DNA of 64,000 nt, from assembly GCA_030144725.1 (NCBI GenBank), contig JASKMD010000031.1:9501846-9565845 (forward strand), in the 5' to 3' direction. A program made the translations under genes and the position numbers. The DNA comes from Haematococcus lacustris. Lineage: Eukaryota > Chlorophyta > Chlorophyceae > Chlamydomonadales > Haematococcaceae. Shown one piece after another: positions 22,501 to 34,400 of this stretch; position 1 is the first letter of the stretch; every line of letters begins with the position of its first letter. Below the pieces are notes generated by a model. It saw nothing but the letters and a program-made list of their open reading frames with translations. It was not told the origin of the DNA and made no database searches.

Positions 22501-23028
22501 CATTGGCACCCCGGGTGGGGGGGGGGCCAAGGCTGTGTTGCCGGCCTGTCGCAGGGTGGTGGAGAGGGCCAACAGCAGCAAGCCAATAGACAGGGTGCAA
22601 GGCAAGGTGGTGACAGTGGATGAGTTCCGCACCAGCAGGGTTTGCTCGGCTGTGAACAGTCCCCAGCCCTGTGAGAAGAAGTTGGACCGCAGCGAGCCCA
22701 CCGGAGCCCAAACCAGGTCAGGTGCAGAACCGCTTGTTGCGGTCAGTTGGAGCAAGCGATTTGAGGCGCCAGTGCGGGGGCTCATGTGGTGCCCACAAAT
22801 GTACCAGGCCACCCCCTAAGGACTTTGGCAAATGGGTGGACAAGGACTTCAACGCAGCCCTCAACCTCTAGCGGGCTGGGGGAGAGCAAGTGGCGCCCAC
22901 TAGAGCTGTGCCGGTGGCAACACCGAGCAAGGCTTCCTGCTAAAGGCAAGGAGTACTTAACATTGGGCTTCAAGAAGCTGCGAGACCGGGCCCCCAAGGC
23001 CCAATCCCAACAGCCTGTAGCACAATAG
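19549..23028 (+). pseudogene. Near full-length Fanzor nuclease, degenerate
   Basis: Domains in order, over several frames: MKGKSRKGS basic start and VEEWATSRFQ (19549-19730); KLVEHFRLRVGIHHKQRK (about 19,900); VQDWAAEYATPSKVSGWK and LAGDGNTIGALAKQ (20.25-20.5 kb); GIIHEVSKLFVF and RILYAIYVNRCLEDW (20.67-20.97 kb); a GKGKGRGK linker; PFILTPIAGSGTHF and YTRVLHGV; RuvC-I as GMEPGVISAVNAASG (about 21,509); HDSGLIQARRNTQWW and LQHLAAATPAS; QMVVFFSHASIG; VDEFRTSRV (22,616); and RuvC-III WVDKDFNAALNL (22,833) with a C-terminal extension. Damage: the expected Asp of RuvC-I is Glu (codon 21515-21517); stops in the HDSGL-to-YFK segment (near 21,610, 21,766, 21,836) and after NAALNL; a frameshift near 21,595. 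Family: Fanzors are eukaryotic RNA-guided DNA nucleases related to TnpB. This copy is inactive by inference. Confidence 0.78.
21007..21073 (+). repeat. GGCAAG hexamer repeat inside the Fanzor linker
   Basis: Repeated GGCAAG/GGCAGG units encode Gly-Lys and Gly-Arg pairs between the YVNRCLEDW and PFILTPI blocks. A basic, probably disordered linker. Confidence 0.85.
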
Positions 23029-23086
23029 CATGTGTGCACCAGGCAAATGCTTAAGCTGTTGCTTACATCAGAGCATGTGTTTCATG

Positions 23087-23145
23087 CCAACATCAATCGC
23101 CCGACTCTCGCAAGGGGGGAGGGGAAGGAGATTAGGTCTTGGAAG
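23087..23145 (+). mobile_element. Short conserved 3' block downstream of the long Fanzor copy
   Basis: CATGCCAACATCAATCGCC, then a G-rich run and AGATTAGGT. The same order of words occurs at 46,774-46,830 after the Fanzor-derived locus at 45.8-46.5 kb. This tail differs from the TAGTGGTCC-type tails and marks another subfamily. Confidence 0.5.
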
Positions 23146-23731
23146 GGGGGTTGACTGGTGAGGTGCGGGACCACCCCTACGCCTGCCACGCTTCGACTGC
23201 CCTGGGACACTCTTTTCACGGTTCAAAGGGCTTCTGACTTCTGTAGCTCTTGCCATCACAAACCAGCCCGGACTACTGGCTCGCCCGTAATCCCCTCAGG
23301 CAATGGTGAACCTGGTCATCAACCAACACCCGCGGTCACACCTCTTCTCAACTCGCACGCTCTTTTCATAACAACCAACAAAGCGCGTCACAATGACCGC
23401 CACGTCCCCATGCCACGAAATGACGTCAAGGCGTTGCACGCCCTGTGCGTTGCACACCCAAACCCCAAGCATCCCTACGAGACCGAGCATCATAATCCAC
23501 CCTAGGTGACCTGGCTGCGTGACTGCTGCCAGCTCGGCATCGCGCTGCCCTGCTTGAGTGCCCCCTGCCCCTCCATTAGCCAGCATGTGCGTCATCAACT
23601 GGGTGGGGAGGGTTGTCAAGTGAGTGGTGCAGCCTTTCATAGTCTGTCAACAGGGTGCCAGGGCAGGACCATCCAGGACCTTCCAACACAACCTTAGGTG
23701 TAGGACCATCCTGCATCGTGCCCCTGGGGCC

Positions 23732-26700
23732 TCACAGGACCACTCCCAGCTGTTCCAACCTGCTGTGTGCCGCAGCCCGCTGCTGCTGAGGCAGCTCCTG
23801 TGCCAGCGCTGCCCACAACGCACTGCCTGCCAGGCTGTTCACCAGGGCCTGCCCCTTCTCACTGCTTGCTCCTACGCCTTCCACTGCCTGAGCCAGCGAT
23901 CCCAGGTGGAGCACATAGACCTCCCCCAGAGCAGCCATAGCATCGGCCCATGCCCCTGCACTGCCCAGCTGAGGCCCTGCCATCAGCTCCTGGCCCTTCT
24001 GCACCAAGGCCACCAGCACCTGCCCCAACCAGGGCTGGGCAGTGCTGGGTGGGGGCTGAGGGCCACTTGTGCTCTGCACTGGTGCCTGTTCTGGGGCTGA
24101 GCTGCTGTGAGGGCTGAGGGGTATGACGCGGTCCAGAGCAGCCGTGCTGGGCCCCTGGCTGGCGGTGAGGGTGGCTGAGCCGGCTATGTATGCCTGCACC
24201 GCCTGCAGCACCTGATGGGGGCAGGTGAGGAGGCGGATGGCCTGGCAGGCTGCATTGGCTAGGGTGTGGTTGGCCTGTACCAGCGCGGCCTGAGCTGCAG
24301 CGTCCGGCGCGGCCAGCCCTGCTGCACCAAACAGGCGGTTTGCGTTGCGCATCAGCGCCCACAGCAGCAGGTGGGGCGAGTTGCGGGCTATCAACTCTCC
24401 AGTGGCGCTGCTGTCAGCAGGAGGAGGGGGCTGGGAGGCAGGGGGGAGGGCCAGGGGGGAGGGCTTGCGTATGTACCCAGGAGGGTGGGACAGCAGCACC
24501 CGTAGAGCCCGGGCCAGCAAGCTGCGGCCCTTGGGCAGGGCCATGATACGCAGAAACACCCCGTCATCGCTCCCACCGCCACCCTCTGCCCCGCTGCCTG
24601 CACCATGAACCACACCGCACCCCTTGGAGTCCACGCTGTCTATGCTGCTGGCAGCCTGGGTGTCTGCAGCTCCTGCCCCTGAGGGGGTGGCAGGGAGGCG
24701 GAATGCGGCGGTGACCCCTGTCTCCAAGAGGGTGCGACGCTGCCGCAGGCCGGCTGAGTTCTCAGGCTGGGTGTGGCCCGCCGCCTGTGCTGCCAGGAAG
24801 CAGCGGTTGATGTCGTCCACGTCCAGCAGCAGCGTCAGGCAGTCCTCCACCATGATGCGAGCAGCCAGGCGGGGCTCCTGCTCCAGCGGCTTGGCGGCCA
24901 CGGGCCCATTGGCTGTTACCCCGGACAGCAGACCGCTGCCAAGCCGCCCGCTGGCATTCTCGCCCCCAAGGGCTTCCCCTAGCTGCTCAGGCAGGCCGTC
25001 CAGGGCTGACGTCAGGTCCATGAGCACCTGCAGCCAGGCGGCAGCAATTCCTGGAGCACTGACACTGTGTCAGTCACACTCAAGGAATGAAAAAGAATCA
25101 CTCTCCCGAGGGAGCGTAAATGGATTGTTTCCTGAACAAGGGAGCGTAAATGAACAGGCCATGTCATTTTGCGGTTGCGGAATATATCATGTGACGTTTT
25201 GCAGGAAAGCCACGAGGCGCACGCCATGCAGTGGAACGAGATGATGATGGCGCTGATGATTGCAACGACTTGTTGAGCGTCAGCACTGTGTCAGCCACGC
25301 CCTGAGGCTGGCAGGATGCTGAGGCAGCCTCATGAGGCGCCTGCTGAGCCACACCCACGTGGCCACTGGCACCTGGGCATGTGAGGGCTAGACATGGACT
25401 GCTGCCAGCCTGGCCACCCCTGTCTGCTTGTCACTGCGCCATCTGCCAACCTTGGGTGTTCTGATGTTGCCCAGCACGATCTTTCCCAGGCCGTCCAAAT
25501 CAACAAACTTCACGGCAGCAGAGGGGTCCAGCTTCACAATGTCAGCACTGAGGTCATGGAGTGCCTGCGCCACACAGCACCAGGGACAAGTAGCTCATCA
25601 TCAGGTCATGCAGTCCTTTTGAATACCGCTGGCATTCTTGTTGCAGCACTTGAATCTTCTGGTGTAACCAGTACAGGTTAGCTTGATGCAGTCATGCCAG
25701 GCCTCATCAGGGACTGGTGCCTGTTTCGGCTGGCAGAATGTGTGTGTGTGTTCAGGTGGGAGAGCCCTCTTTGCCACGACACCAGCAGTGGCTAAGGTGT
25801 TGCATGTCAGCAACAGCTGTGAATGCTGCTGCTGGGTTTATGGCCGCAGCAAAGGTGATTGCTGCAGTGTCTGGCTTTGGTGCTCTCTGCATGCCAAGGG
25901 CCAATGCCTGACATGACCGAAGGCTGCAGATGCCAGGCCGCCCCAACATGGGGTTAGTAATGTTCATGCAACTACTCTCTGAATACCGCATCGTTTTCAA
26001 TAGCGTTTGGCACATTGGCAACCACGGTTTAGTCCGCGTAATCTGACCATCAGCGCTAGCCATTGGAGTCTTTGCTCGCGTACTGCCACATGTGCCCGCG
26101 AACAATTCACAGCGGCGAGACGGGTCTCCTTGGCACGGTGAGCCACATCGCTGTGGCCCCGTCTACCTAGCGTAGTGAGCTGGTTCTTCACAAATGGAAT
26201 GTCCGGCCAACACCCATCGCGATGCCTGCCGGGCGTGCAGGGCGCCTAGACGGGGTGAATGAAACATATAATCGTACTCGCTTCCGCCGAATAACACATT
26301 TGGGTCGGCGCACACTAAGGTATCACCGGCTTATACCCCCCCCTTCACCACTGTGTCCTCCACTGTGTTGCACCCGTTGCACCCACAAGAAAATGGCTAC
26401 GAAATGTTTTTTCTTTACCCATTGGCGCATCTAGTGAAACAAACCGCACAACAAACAGCCCAGGCCTCGTTCAGTTAGACAGCTTCAAAGTTACATCATG
26501 TTCACTAGGCAGGTTCTAGGCCACGGCATGCAACAACCCACCATGCCCGCCCCCCCTCCACCCATCATTGCAGGAGCCCACCTCATTGCAGGAGCCCACC
26601 CCTCCCAACCCATTCCCTCCCAGCCCAACCCCTCCCAGCCCAACCCCTCCCAGCCCACCCACTCCCAGCCCAGCCCAACCCTCCCAACCCACCCCCTCCC

Positions 26701-29700
26701 AGCCTACCCCCTCCCAGCCCAACCCCTCCCAGCCCAACCCCTCCCAGCCCACCCACTCCCAGCCCAGCCTGCTGCTTGCTGTGTAGGGGGGGTTGTGGTG
26801 AATGTGGGGGACCATGCAAGCCAGCAACGGGTGGCAGCAGCAGCAGCAGCAGGGTGCAGCCGAGTTGTGCCAGTAGGTGTGCCGCCTCCACAGCCCCCCC
26901 TGCCCCAACAGCCCCCCCCACAGCAGCCACCCCAGCAGCAGGGCCGGAGCTCGTGGGGCACAGCCCTAGAGGGGCAGATGCTGGCACCCCCCATTGCGTC
27001 GCCTCAGGGGCCTATTGCATCACCTGATTTACGGCACATGTATCAGCTGGCTCTAGCTGCAATCGCCACCCAAGGGCAGGCTGCTCCGGCTCAAGGTAGT
27101 GAGCTAGGTGCAGCAGCGCCGGCTCCTGGCTTCACGCTACGCAAGCGTACCACACCTGCTGGGTTGGGGCTGCCCAAGACAGCTGCCAAGCGCAAGCGGT
27201 GATCCACGAGACTTAGTTAGACAGCCCCCCAGCGCCAACTCAGGTTGTAAAGTGCGCAACAAAGGCTGTACCGGCCACCTCCCCCAACCACCTGCCAACC
27301 GCCTTCGTGCCACATTCCCGCAACCGTTTTCCAATCCGACTGCTTCTGCCGATGCGCATGCTCGTGTAGAGCAACCTAAGCGGCGCGGGCGGTCGCAGCG
27401 ATGACTGCATGCCCCGAACCGGCTCAAATTCAAATTACTAACTTTGATGCTTTGCACTGCACGGCCTACTAACTGGATAATTATTCTGGATGGGTGAAAG
27501 GTAGCTGACTGGGTTGGCTACATTCTGAGCCAGCTAGCATAAATTTTGGCGCAGCGAGTGCAGAGTTACAGCCGTCCTACTACCAGGGGTCGGTTTACTG
27601 CCATTTTTTGAATGTTGGGAGCGCCTGAGCAGATGCCCTGGTGGCAGCAAGGACCTGGCAGCAACTGAAAGCATACAGCCAGGCTACCAATTGCCACACT
27701 AATGCTGGGAGGCGCAGCGGAGGTAGTCCCTGGCAGTACCTGACAGTACCTGGGCAGTCCCTGGCAGTACCTGGTAGTACCTGGCAGTACTGCACTGACC
27801 TCAGGTTTAAAGATGCGGGCGTTGCGGGCGTGGCTGTGCTTGTTGACAAAGGCCTGGTAGTAGTAGTCCTCCTGGTAGGGTGTGCCATTGTGCACTGCCT
27901 TGAACATGATCTGCATAATATTCCGCACCTGTGGCAACAACACCAGCAGTGGCAGCAACACAACATTCAGTGCGGCAGCCAAACACAATAGCCTGATGAG
28001 CACAGCAGGTTTAGCTGGATGTGAGGTGGCTGGTTGACAACGCAGGGTGATGCTGCAGGTGGCAGGTGCACATGCAGCGCTGACTGTGGCTGCAGGGCCC
28101 CACACTTGCCTCGCTCTCTGTCATCATCTGCCCGGAGTATCCAGCACCTGGAGCCATCTGGTGCTGGTGGGTGATGGGTGGCGGCAGCTGGGCCTGGCGC
28201 GCGGCTGAGTAGGGGTAGGAGGCGCCGGGGCTGGGCCGCGGCCCTCTGACCCAGTGATCCTCCCCACGCCCCCCTCTGTTGGGCTGATGTTGCGGGCCAG
28301 CCTGGCCATTGGGCTCGTGCTGCATGCTGGGTCCGCGGGGAGGCTGCTGATGAGGCCCCTGCAGGCAGCCCCCCACCTCTTGCTGTGATGCATGACGCCG
28401 CATCATCATCAGCATGGCATCATCATGGCATCATCAGCATGGCCTGGCATCCACCAATATGCTGTGATGCATGACGCAACGTGAGGGTGCCCCACCACAC
28501 CCGGGAAGCAGCCATAGCTACCACAGGGGTGAGAGCTGGGCCAAGTCACCACCCCGTCCCCAGCAAACGACACAGCTAGACCTTAGCAGGGTGAGTGGCG
28601 TTGCAGCAGGGCTGGCAGGGGTGTGGTGCATGGCGTCACTCATCGCACCTGAACCCAGGCCCTGGGTGGTCCCTGGGGGAGGGTCGGCCCTCTGCCTGGC
28701 TGGCTTGTCCCGGCCAGCTGAGTGTAAGGCGGGTGCGGAGGCTGTGCACTGTGCTGCACTGGGCCGCCGGGGCGCTCACCAGACCCCCCACCCTGACTCC
28801 AGCCGCCACTCATTGGCGCGGCAGGGACGAGGTGCTGTGCCCAGCCATGCTGTTGGGGATGCATGGGAGGTGGGGGTGGAGGTGCCAGGGGTTCCATGGG
28901 GTGGTGTTGAGGGTACGGCGGAAGGGGAGGGGGTGGGCCAGCGCCATTGGCGGGTCCTGCAAAGGCAGCAGCCAATGACCTAATCAAAGCTGTGCCTGCC
29001 ATGGGCTGATGTCCACCAAATCACTACGAAGCAACCCAGGCTGCTGAACAACACAAGCATCGGATGACTCATGCACTTACTGTGTGGCCCGTCAACAGCC
29101 TGGTGCATCCCGGACGGAAATGGCTGAGGCGGGCCATACTGGGCATGGGACTGCATGTTGGCATGCATCTGATACATCTGGTACATGTGGTACGCTGGGT
29201 CCCAAGGTGGGGGCACAGCAGCTTCATGCTGGCCAGAGGGCATGAGCGGAGGCGGAGGACCCTGTTGATATGAATGCCCTGGACCAGGCATGTGCACAGG
29301 CATGGGTGGCCCAGCATCAAAGGGGTTGTAGGTAGGACCCAGTATGGGATTGCCAGGTGCAGAATGGGGCTGGGAGGAGGCACACGCATCTGCTGCGGCT
29401 TTGCTGAGCATCCGGGCTTCTAGCTCTTGTGCTGTGAGAGGAGCACGCACTGTAGGGGCGGGCACTGAGCTGTGGGTTAGCCCTCTACCACTGTATGTCC
29501 CCGCTTGCTGAGCAGTCTGATGCATGCTGTCTAGCTGGGGCTGAGGACGGACAGGCTCCTCCAGCTCGCTAAACATCCCCACAGGCAAGGAGTGAGCCAG
29601 CGCGGCAGCAAACGCGGTGTCGGACTCGGTGATGTCCTCCACAGCTTGATTGCGCAGCATAGTAGCCAGCGACAAGTCCTCGTCGTCAACGTCCAGGCCA

Positions 29701-29930
29701 TCGTCTGGCAAGCCCTCTTCGTCGGGTGGGCCTTCCAATCCCTCCTGCGCAGTACCCGGAACTTGACTACGCCACACAACTCGCAGAAAGCAATGCCCAG
29801 TACACCTGCCTCCAGGGCGCCAGCGGCGATGGACGGCCCGTCGCCAAAGAAGGAGTACTGGGCGGCATTGAACTCGTTTATAGAGGGCTGCGGCAGGTTG
29901 GCGAATAGGTGATAACACGGCCTAAAAGGC
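23732..29930 (-). CDS. PAT1: PAT1 homologue, mRNA decapping and decay factor
   Basis: Minus-strand exons: about 29,930-29,800 (SINEFNAAQYSFFG, the N-terminal Phe-rich motif of PAT1), 29,743-29,081 (acidic DGLDVDDEDLSLATML, then Pro/Gln-rich), about 28,957-28,6xx and 28,4xx-28,117 (low-complexity Pro/Gln/His), 27928-27800 (YQEDYYYQAFVNKHSHARNA), 25564-25451 (DLSADIVKLDPSAAVKF, LDGLGKIVLGNIRTPK) and 25027-23732 (MVEDCLTLLLDVDDINRCFL; FLRIMALPKGRSLLARALRV; C-terminal helical repeat). The last three exons join in phase 0. These are the hallmark motifs of the PAT1 C-terminal domain, which bridges deadenylated mRNA, Lsm1-7 and the decapping enzyme in P-bodies. The exon ending near 28,117 uses a GC donor. 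Start codon and the first intron are not settled. One intron holds a complete hAT-like element. Confidence 0.86.
26498..27202 (+). CDS. Pro/Ser/Asn/Gln-rich ORF carried by the hAT-like element
   Basis: A single ATG-started frame of 234 aa. It has an SQPNPSQPN repeat encoded by 15-base tandem repeats (26,600-26,770), an Ala run, a Pro/Gln-rich stretch, and a basic C-terminus ending KTAAKRKR, a possible nuclear signal. A TGTAA signal lies 44 bases after the stop, as expected for a real algal transcript. The related region at 38,168 starts MFSKQNQGHG-like but is not open. No family is recognised; it may be element-encoded or chance. Confidence 0.4.
   Translation: MFTRQVLGHGMQQPTMPAPPPPIIAGAHLIAGAHPSQPIPSQPNPSQPNPSQPTHSQPSPTLPTHPLPAYPLPAQPLPAQPLPAHPLPAQPAACCVGGVVVNVGDHASQQRVAAAAAAGCSRVVPVGVPPPQPPLPQQPPPQQPPQQQGRSSWGTALEGQMLAPPIASPQGPIASPDLRHMYQLALAAIATQGQAAPAQGSELGAAAPAPGFTLRKRTTPAGLGLPKTAAKRKR
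27246..27250 (+). terminator. TGTAA polyadenylation signal
   Basis: The green-algal consensus, 44 bases downstream of the TGA of the 234-aa ORF. Confidence 0.45.
27725..27796 (+). repeat. CTGGCAGTAC short tandem repeat
   Basis: About six imperfect copies of CCTGGCAGTAC/CCTGGGCAGTC just downstream of PAT1 exon 27928-27800 on its intron side. Confidence 0.75.
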
Positions 29931-29951
29931 AATGCAAAGCAAAGAAGCGCA

Positions 29952-30426
29952 CCTCATCAAGAGCCTCCATTGGGAAAACCCGTTCAGCGTATCCCAAATG
30001 CTTGAAGACTTAGCGCAGGGGGTTCAATGAGGCTGTTCGCGGCTGTTCGCGGTCAAAGAGCTTGCATGGACAGATAGGCACATGGTACAATGATGAGCTC
30101 ATGCACTACTTTGGTGTAGCGTGAGGGCTGTAGGGTTTAGGAGTCGCATGGACAGCTGCAACTATGTTTTGGCACTGGTGTACTGAGGTCGTGGATCATC
30201 CTTAGCCGTGTATGAAACTATGTGTCTATACACGTGAGTATCATTTCGGCTGATGTCAACGACGACGAGAACTACGGCACGATACAACATAGAACACTGC
30301 TAGTCCACGCCACCCACGAGCTGGACACAAGCGTTGAAGCTTGTTACTCTTTCGTGTCCTGCGGTTTCGGCACTGTGGACATAGTACAAGCCTGCTCTAT
30401 CTCGCCCTTGCCGTCATGCTGAAGCA
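29952..30426. other. Upstream region of PAT1, no gene seen
   Basis: No convincing exon. The short duplication GGCTGTTCGC GGCTGTTCGC occurs near 30,030. The region probably includes the PAT1 promoter. Confidence 0.3.
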
Positions 30427-31445
30427 GGTGGGGGCAGTGATGGGTAATACGTGTATCGATACAGGAAATACAAGAAAATACACGAAAAACGTGTATTTTT
30501 TGTATCGATACAATACAGCGATACAGAGGCAACATGTCACGCGGGAAAGGAGCAGCTAGGAGCAGCGCAGCCAGTCCCGCAGCCTATCCTTGATGTCTGG
30601 GCAGGACGGCGACGTCGGAAAGTCAGGGTCAGGTGTTCCCAACATGGGGTCGGTAATCTATATCTTCAAAATCGCTAGGGGGGGGGGGTCAGCAGAATGG
30701 CCTGCGATTGCGCGCACAGCCTCGCACTAATTACGTAAGGACTTCCCCCGCACAGAATCTTGAAAGAAGCACTGTGCCGTGAGATCGACTTCCGATCAGC
30801 GGATGTAACGCCCCATAAATAGTAGCTACCAGCGAACCTGGCTCAGCAAGCGATGGCGATGTAGCCAGCGAAGAGATAGTTCTGACTCCGCGGACGGTCA
30901 AAAAGTCGAACGGTTCACAGCCAAAAAGTCAAACGAGTCAAGTCCAACGATGGCTGCGGCCACATTTGGCTGCGGCTGCTGACGAGTTACAGCGTAGCTA
31001 GCTCCAATAGCCTCCTCATGCGACCCTCCTCCGTGCCCCTCTAACAGGGCATTGCGATGAGGCGACAAGTAGGCTGGATGCTTGCAGTTGGCCTTCAAGC
31101 CGTGCCAGGCCTCGCACACGCTGTAACAATGGGGCTTTGTACACAGCCAGAACAATAGCGGCGTATACACGTAGGTACGTATGTACATGTATATACGTAG
31201 CGTACCCCGAGCAACGTGTATCCGTAGGCAACCGTAGGTACGTAGGTTGACCGTACAATACCTAAGATTTGACCGTGAGATTGCAAAGGATGCAGGACGC
31301 ACAATTCACCGTAACTGCGGGTGTGTCCGTAATCGCGGGTCAAATGCAAGTCGCTGCGATATGCAGCCAGCCAGCTGATGACATTCATTGCGCGGGAACC
31401 ACCTGATGATGCATACGAGGGATGTGGCGACGAGACCCGGACATG

Positions 31446-34400
31446 GCAGCCGGGCAGACGGTCAGGGTAGGGCAGCAGCAGGGCAGCAGGGCAGGGTAGG
31501 GCAGCAGCAGGGCAGCCGGGCAGGGTAGAGCAGCAGTAGGGCAGCCGGTCAGGGTAGGGCAGCAGCAGGGCAGCCGGTCAGGGTAGGGCAGCAGCAGGGC
31601 AGCTTAGCAGGGTAGGGCAGCAGCAGGGCAGCAGTGCAGCCGGTCAGGGTAGGGCAGCAGCAGGGCAGCCGGTCAGGGTAGGGCAGCAGCAGGGCAGCCG
31701 GTCAGGGTAGGGCAGCAGCAGGGCAGCCGGTCAGGGTAGGGCAGCAGCAGGGCAGCCAAGCAGGGTAGGGCAGCAGCAGGGCAGCCAGGCAGGGTAGGGC
31801 AGCAGCAGGGCAGCCGGTCAGGGTAGGGCAGCAGCAGGGCAGCCAAGCAGGGTAGGGCAGCAGCAGGGCAGCCAGGCAGGGTAGGGCAGCAGCAGGGCAG
31901 CCGGGCAGCCGGTCAGGGTAGGGCAGCAGCAGGGCAGGGTAGGGCAGCAGCAGGGCAGGGTAGGGCAGCGGCAGGGCAGGGTAGGGCAGCAGCAGGGCAG
32001 CCGGTCAGGGTAGGGCAGCAGCAGGGCAGCCGGTCAGGGTAGGGCAGCAGCAGGGCAGCCAAGCAGGGTAGGGCAGCAGCAGGGCAGCCGGTCAGGGTAG
32101 GGCAGCAGCAGGGCAGCCAAGCAGGGTAGGGCAGCAGCAGGGCAGCCAGGCAGGGTAGGGCAGCAGCAGGGCAGCAGGGCAGGGTAGGGCAGCAGCAGGG
32201 CAGGGTAGGGCAGCCGGTCAGGGTAGGGCAGCAGCAGGGCAGGGTAGGGCAGCAGCCGGTCAGGGTAGGGCAGCAGCCGGGCAGCCGGGCAGGGTAGGGC
32301 AGCAGCAGGGCAGCCGGGCAGCGGGTCAGGGTAGAGCAGCAGCAGGGCAGCCGGTCAGGGTAGGGCAGCAGCAGGGCAGCCGGTCAGGGTAGGGCAGCAG
32401 CAGGGCAGCCGGTCAGGGTAGGGCAGCAGCAGGGCAGGGTAGGGCAGCAGCAGGGCAGGGTAGGGCAGCGGCAGGGCAGGGTAGAGCAGCAGCAGGGCAG
32501 CCGGTCAGGGTAGGGCAGCAGCAGGGCAGCCGGTCAGGGTAGGGCAGCAGCAGGGCAGCCGGGCAGGGTAGGGCAGCAGCAGGGCAGCCGGTCAGGGTAG
32601 GGCAGCAGCAGGGCAGCCGGGCAGGGTAGGGCAGCAGCTGGGCAGGGTAGGGCAGCAGCAGGGCAGGGTAGGGCAGCAGCAGGGCAGGGTAGGGCAGCAG
32701 GGCAGGGTAGGGCAGCAGCAGGGCAGTTGGGCAGGGTAGGGCAGCAGCAGGGTAGGGCAGCAGCAGGGCAGCAGGGCAGAGTAGGGCAGCGGCAGGGCAG
32801 CCGGTCAGGGTAGGGCAGCAGCAGGGCAGCAGGGCAGGGTAGGGCAGCGGCAAGGCAGCCGGTCAGGGTAGGGGAGCAGCAGGGCAGCAGGGCAGCATGG
32901 CAGGGTAGGGCAGCGGCAGGGCAGCCGGTCAGGGTAGGGCAGCAGCAGGGCAGCCGGGCAGCCGGTCAGGGTAGGGCAGCAACAGGGCAGCCGGTCAGGG
33001 TAGGGCAGCAGCAGGGCAGCCAAGCAGGGTAGGGCAGCAGCAGGGCAGGGTAGGGCAGCGGCAGGGCAGGGTAGAGCAGCAGCAGGGCAGCCGGTCAGGG
33101 TAGGGCAGCAGCAGGGCAGCCAAGCAGGGTAGGGCAGCAGCAGGGCAGCCAGGCAGGGTAGGGCAGCAGCAGGGCAGCCGGTCAGGGTAGGGCAGCAGCA
33201 GGGCAGCCAAGCAGGGTAGGGCAGCAGCAGGGCAGCCAGGCAGGGTAGGGCAGCAGCAGGGCAGCCGGGCAGCCGGTCAGGGTAGGGCAGCAGCAGGGTA
33301 GGGCAGCAGCAGGGCAGGGTAGGGCAGCGGCAGGGCAGGGTAGGGCAGCAGCAGGGCAGCCGGTCAGGGTAGGGCAGCAGCAGGGCAGCCGGTCAGGGTA
33401 GGGCAGCAGCAGGGCAGCCAAGCAGGGTAGGGCAGCAGCAGGGCAGCCAGGCAGGGTAGGGCAGCAGCAGGGCAGCAGGGCAGGGTAGGGCAGCAGCAGG
33501 GCAGGGTAGGGCAGCCGGTCAGGGTAGGGCAGCAGCAGGGCAGGGTAGGGCAGCAGCCGGTCAGGGTAGGGCAGCAGCCGGGCAGCCGGGCAGGGTAGGG
33601 CAGCAGCAGGGCAGCCGGGCAGCGGGTCAGGGTAGAGCAGCAGCAGGGCAGCCGGTCAGGGTAGGGCAGCAGCAGGGCAGCCGGTCAGGGTAGGGCAGCA
33701 GCAGGGCAGCCGGTCAGGGTAGGGCAGCAGCAGGGCAGCCGGTCAGGGTAGGGCAGCAGCAGGGCAGCCAAGCAGGGTAGGGCAGCAGCAGGGCAGCCGG
33801 GCAGCCGGTCAGGGTAGGGCAGCAGCAGGGCAGGGTAGGGCAGCAGCAGGGCAGGGTAGGGCAGCGGCAGGGCAGGGTAGAGCAGCAGCAGGGCAGCCGG
33901 TCAGGGTAGGGCAGCAGCAGGGCAGCCGGTCAGGGTAGGGCAGCAGCAGGGCAGCCGGTCAGGGTAGGGCAGCAGCAGGGCAGCCGGTCAGGGTAGGGCA
34001 GCAGCAGGGCAGCCGGGCAGGGTAGGGCAGCAGCTGGGCAGGGTAGGGCAGCAGCAGGGCAGGGTAGGGCAGCAGCAGGGCAGGGTAGGGCAGCAGGGCA
34101 GGGTAGGGCAGCAGCAGGGCAGTTGGGCAGGGTAGGGCAGCAGCAGGGTAGGGCAGCAGCAGGGCAGCAGGGCAGAGTAGGGCAGCGGCAGGGCAGCCGG
34201 TCAGGGTAGGGCAGCAGCAGGGCAGCAGGGCAGGGTAGGGCAGCGGCAAGGCAGCCGGTCAGGGTAGGGGAGCAGCAGGGCAGCAGGGCAGCATGGCAGG
34301 GTAGGGCAGCGGCAGGGCAGCCGGTCAGGGTAGGGCAGCAGCAGGGCAGCCGGGCAGCCGGTCAGGGTAGGGCAGCAACAGGGCAGCCGGTCAGGGTAGG

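Larger units (their letters stand above)
25934..27628 (+). mobile_element. hAT-like DNA element with 8-bp target duplication, in a PAT1 intron
   Basis: The left end CAGGCCGCCCCAAC and the right end GTTGGGAGCGCCTGA are inverted and match the CAG-x-x-x-TCCCAAC type of hAT termini. The 8-bp word GCAGATGC flanks both sides (25926-25933 and 27629-27636). Length 1,695 bp. No transposase is recognisable, so it is non-autonomous. Related sequence forms parts of the element at 30629-39477. Confidence 0.85.
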
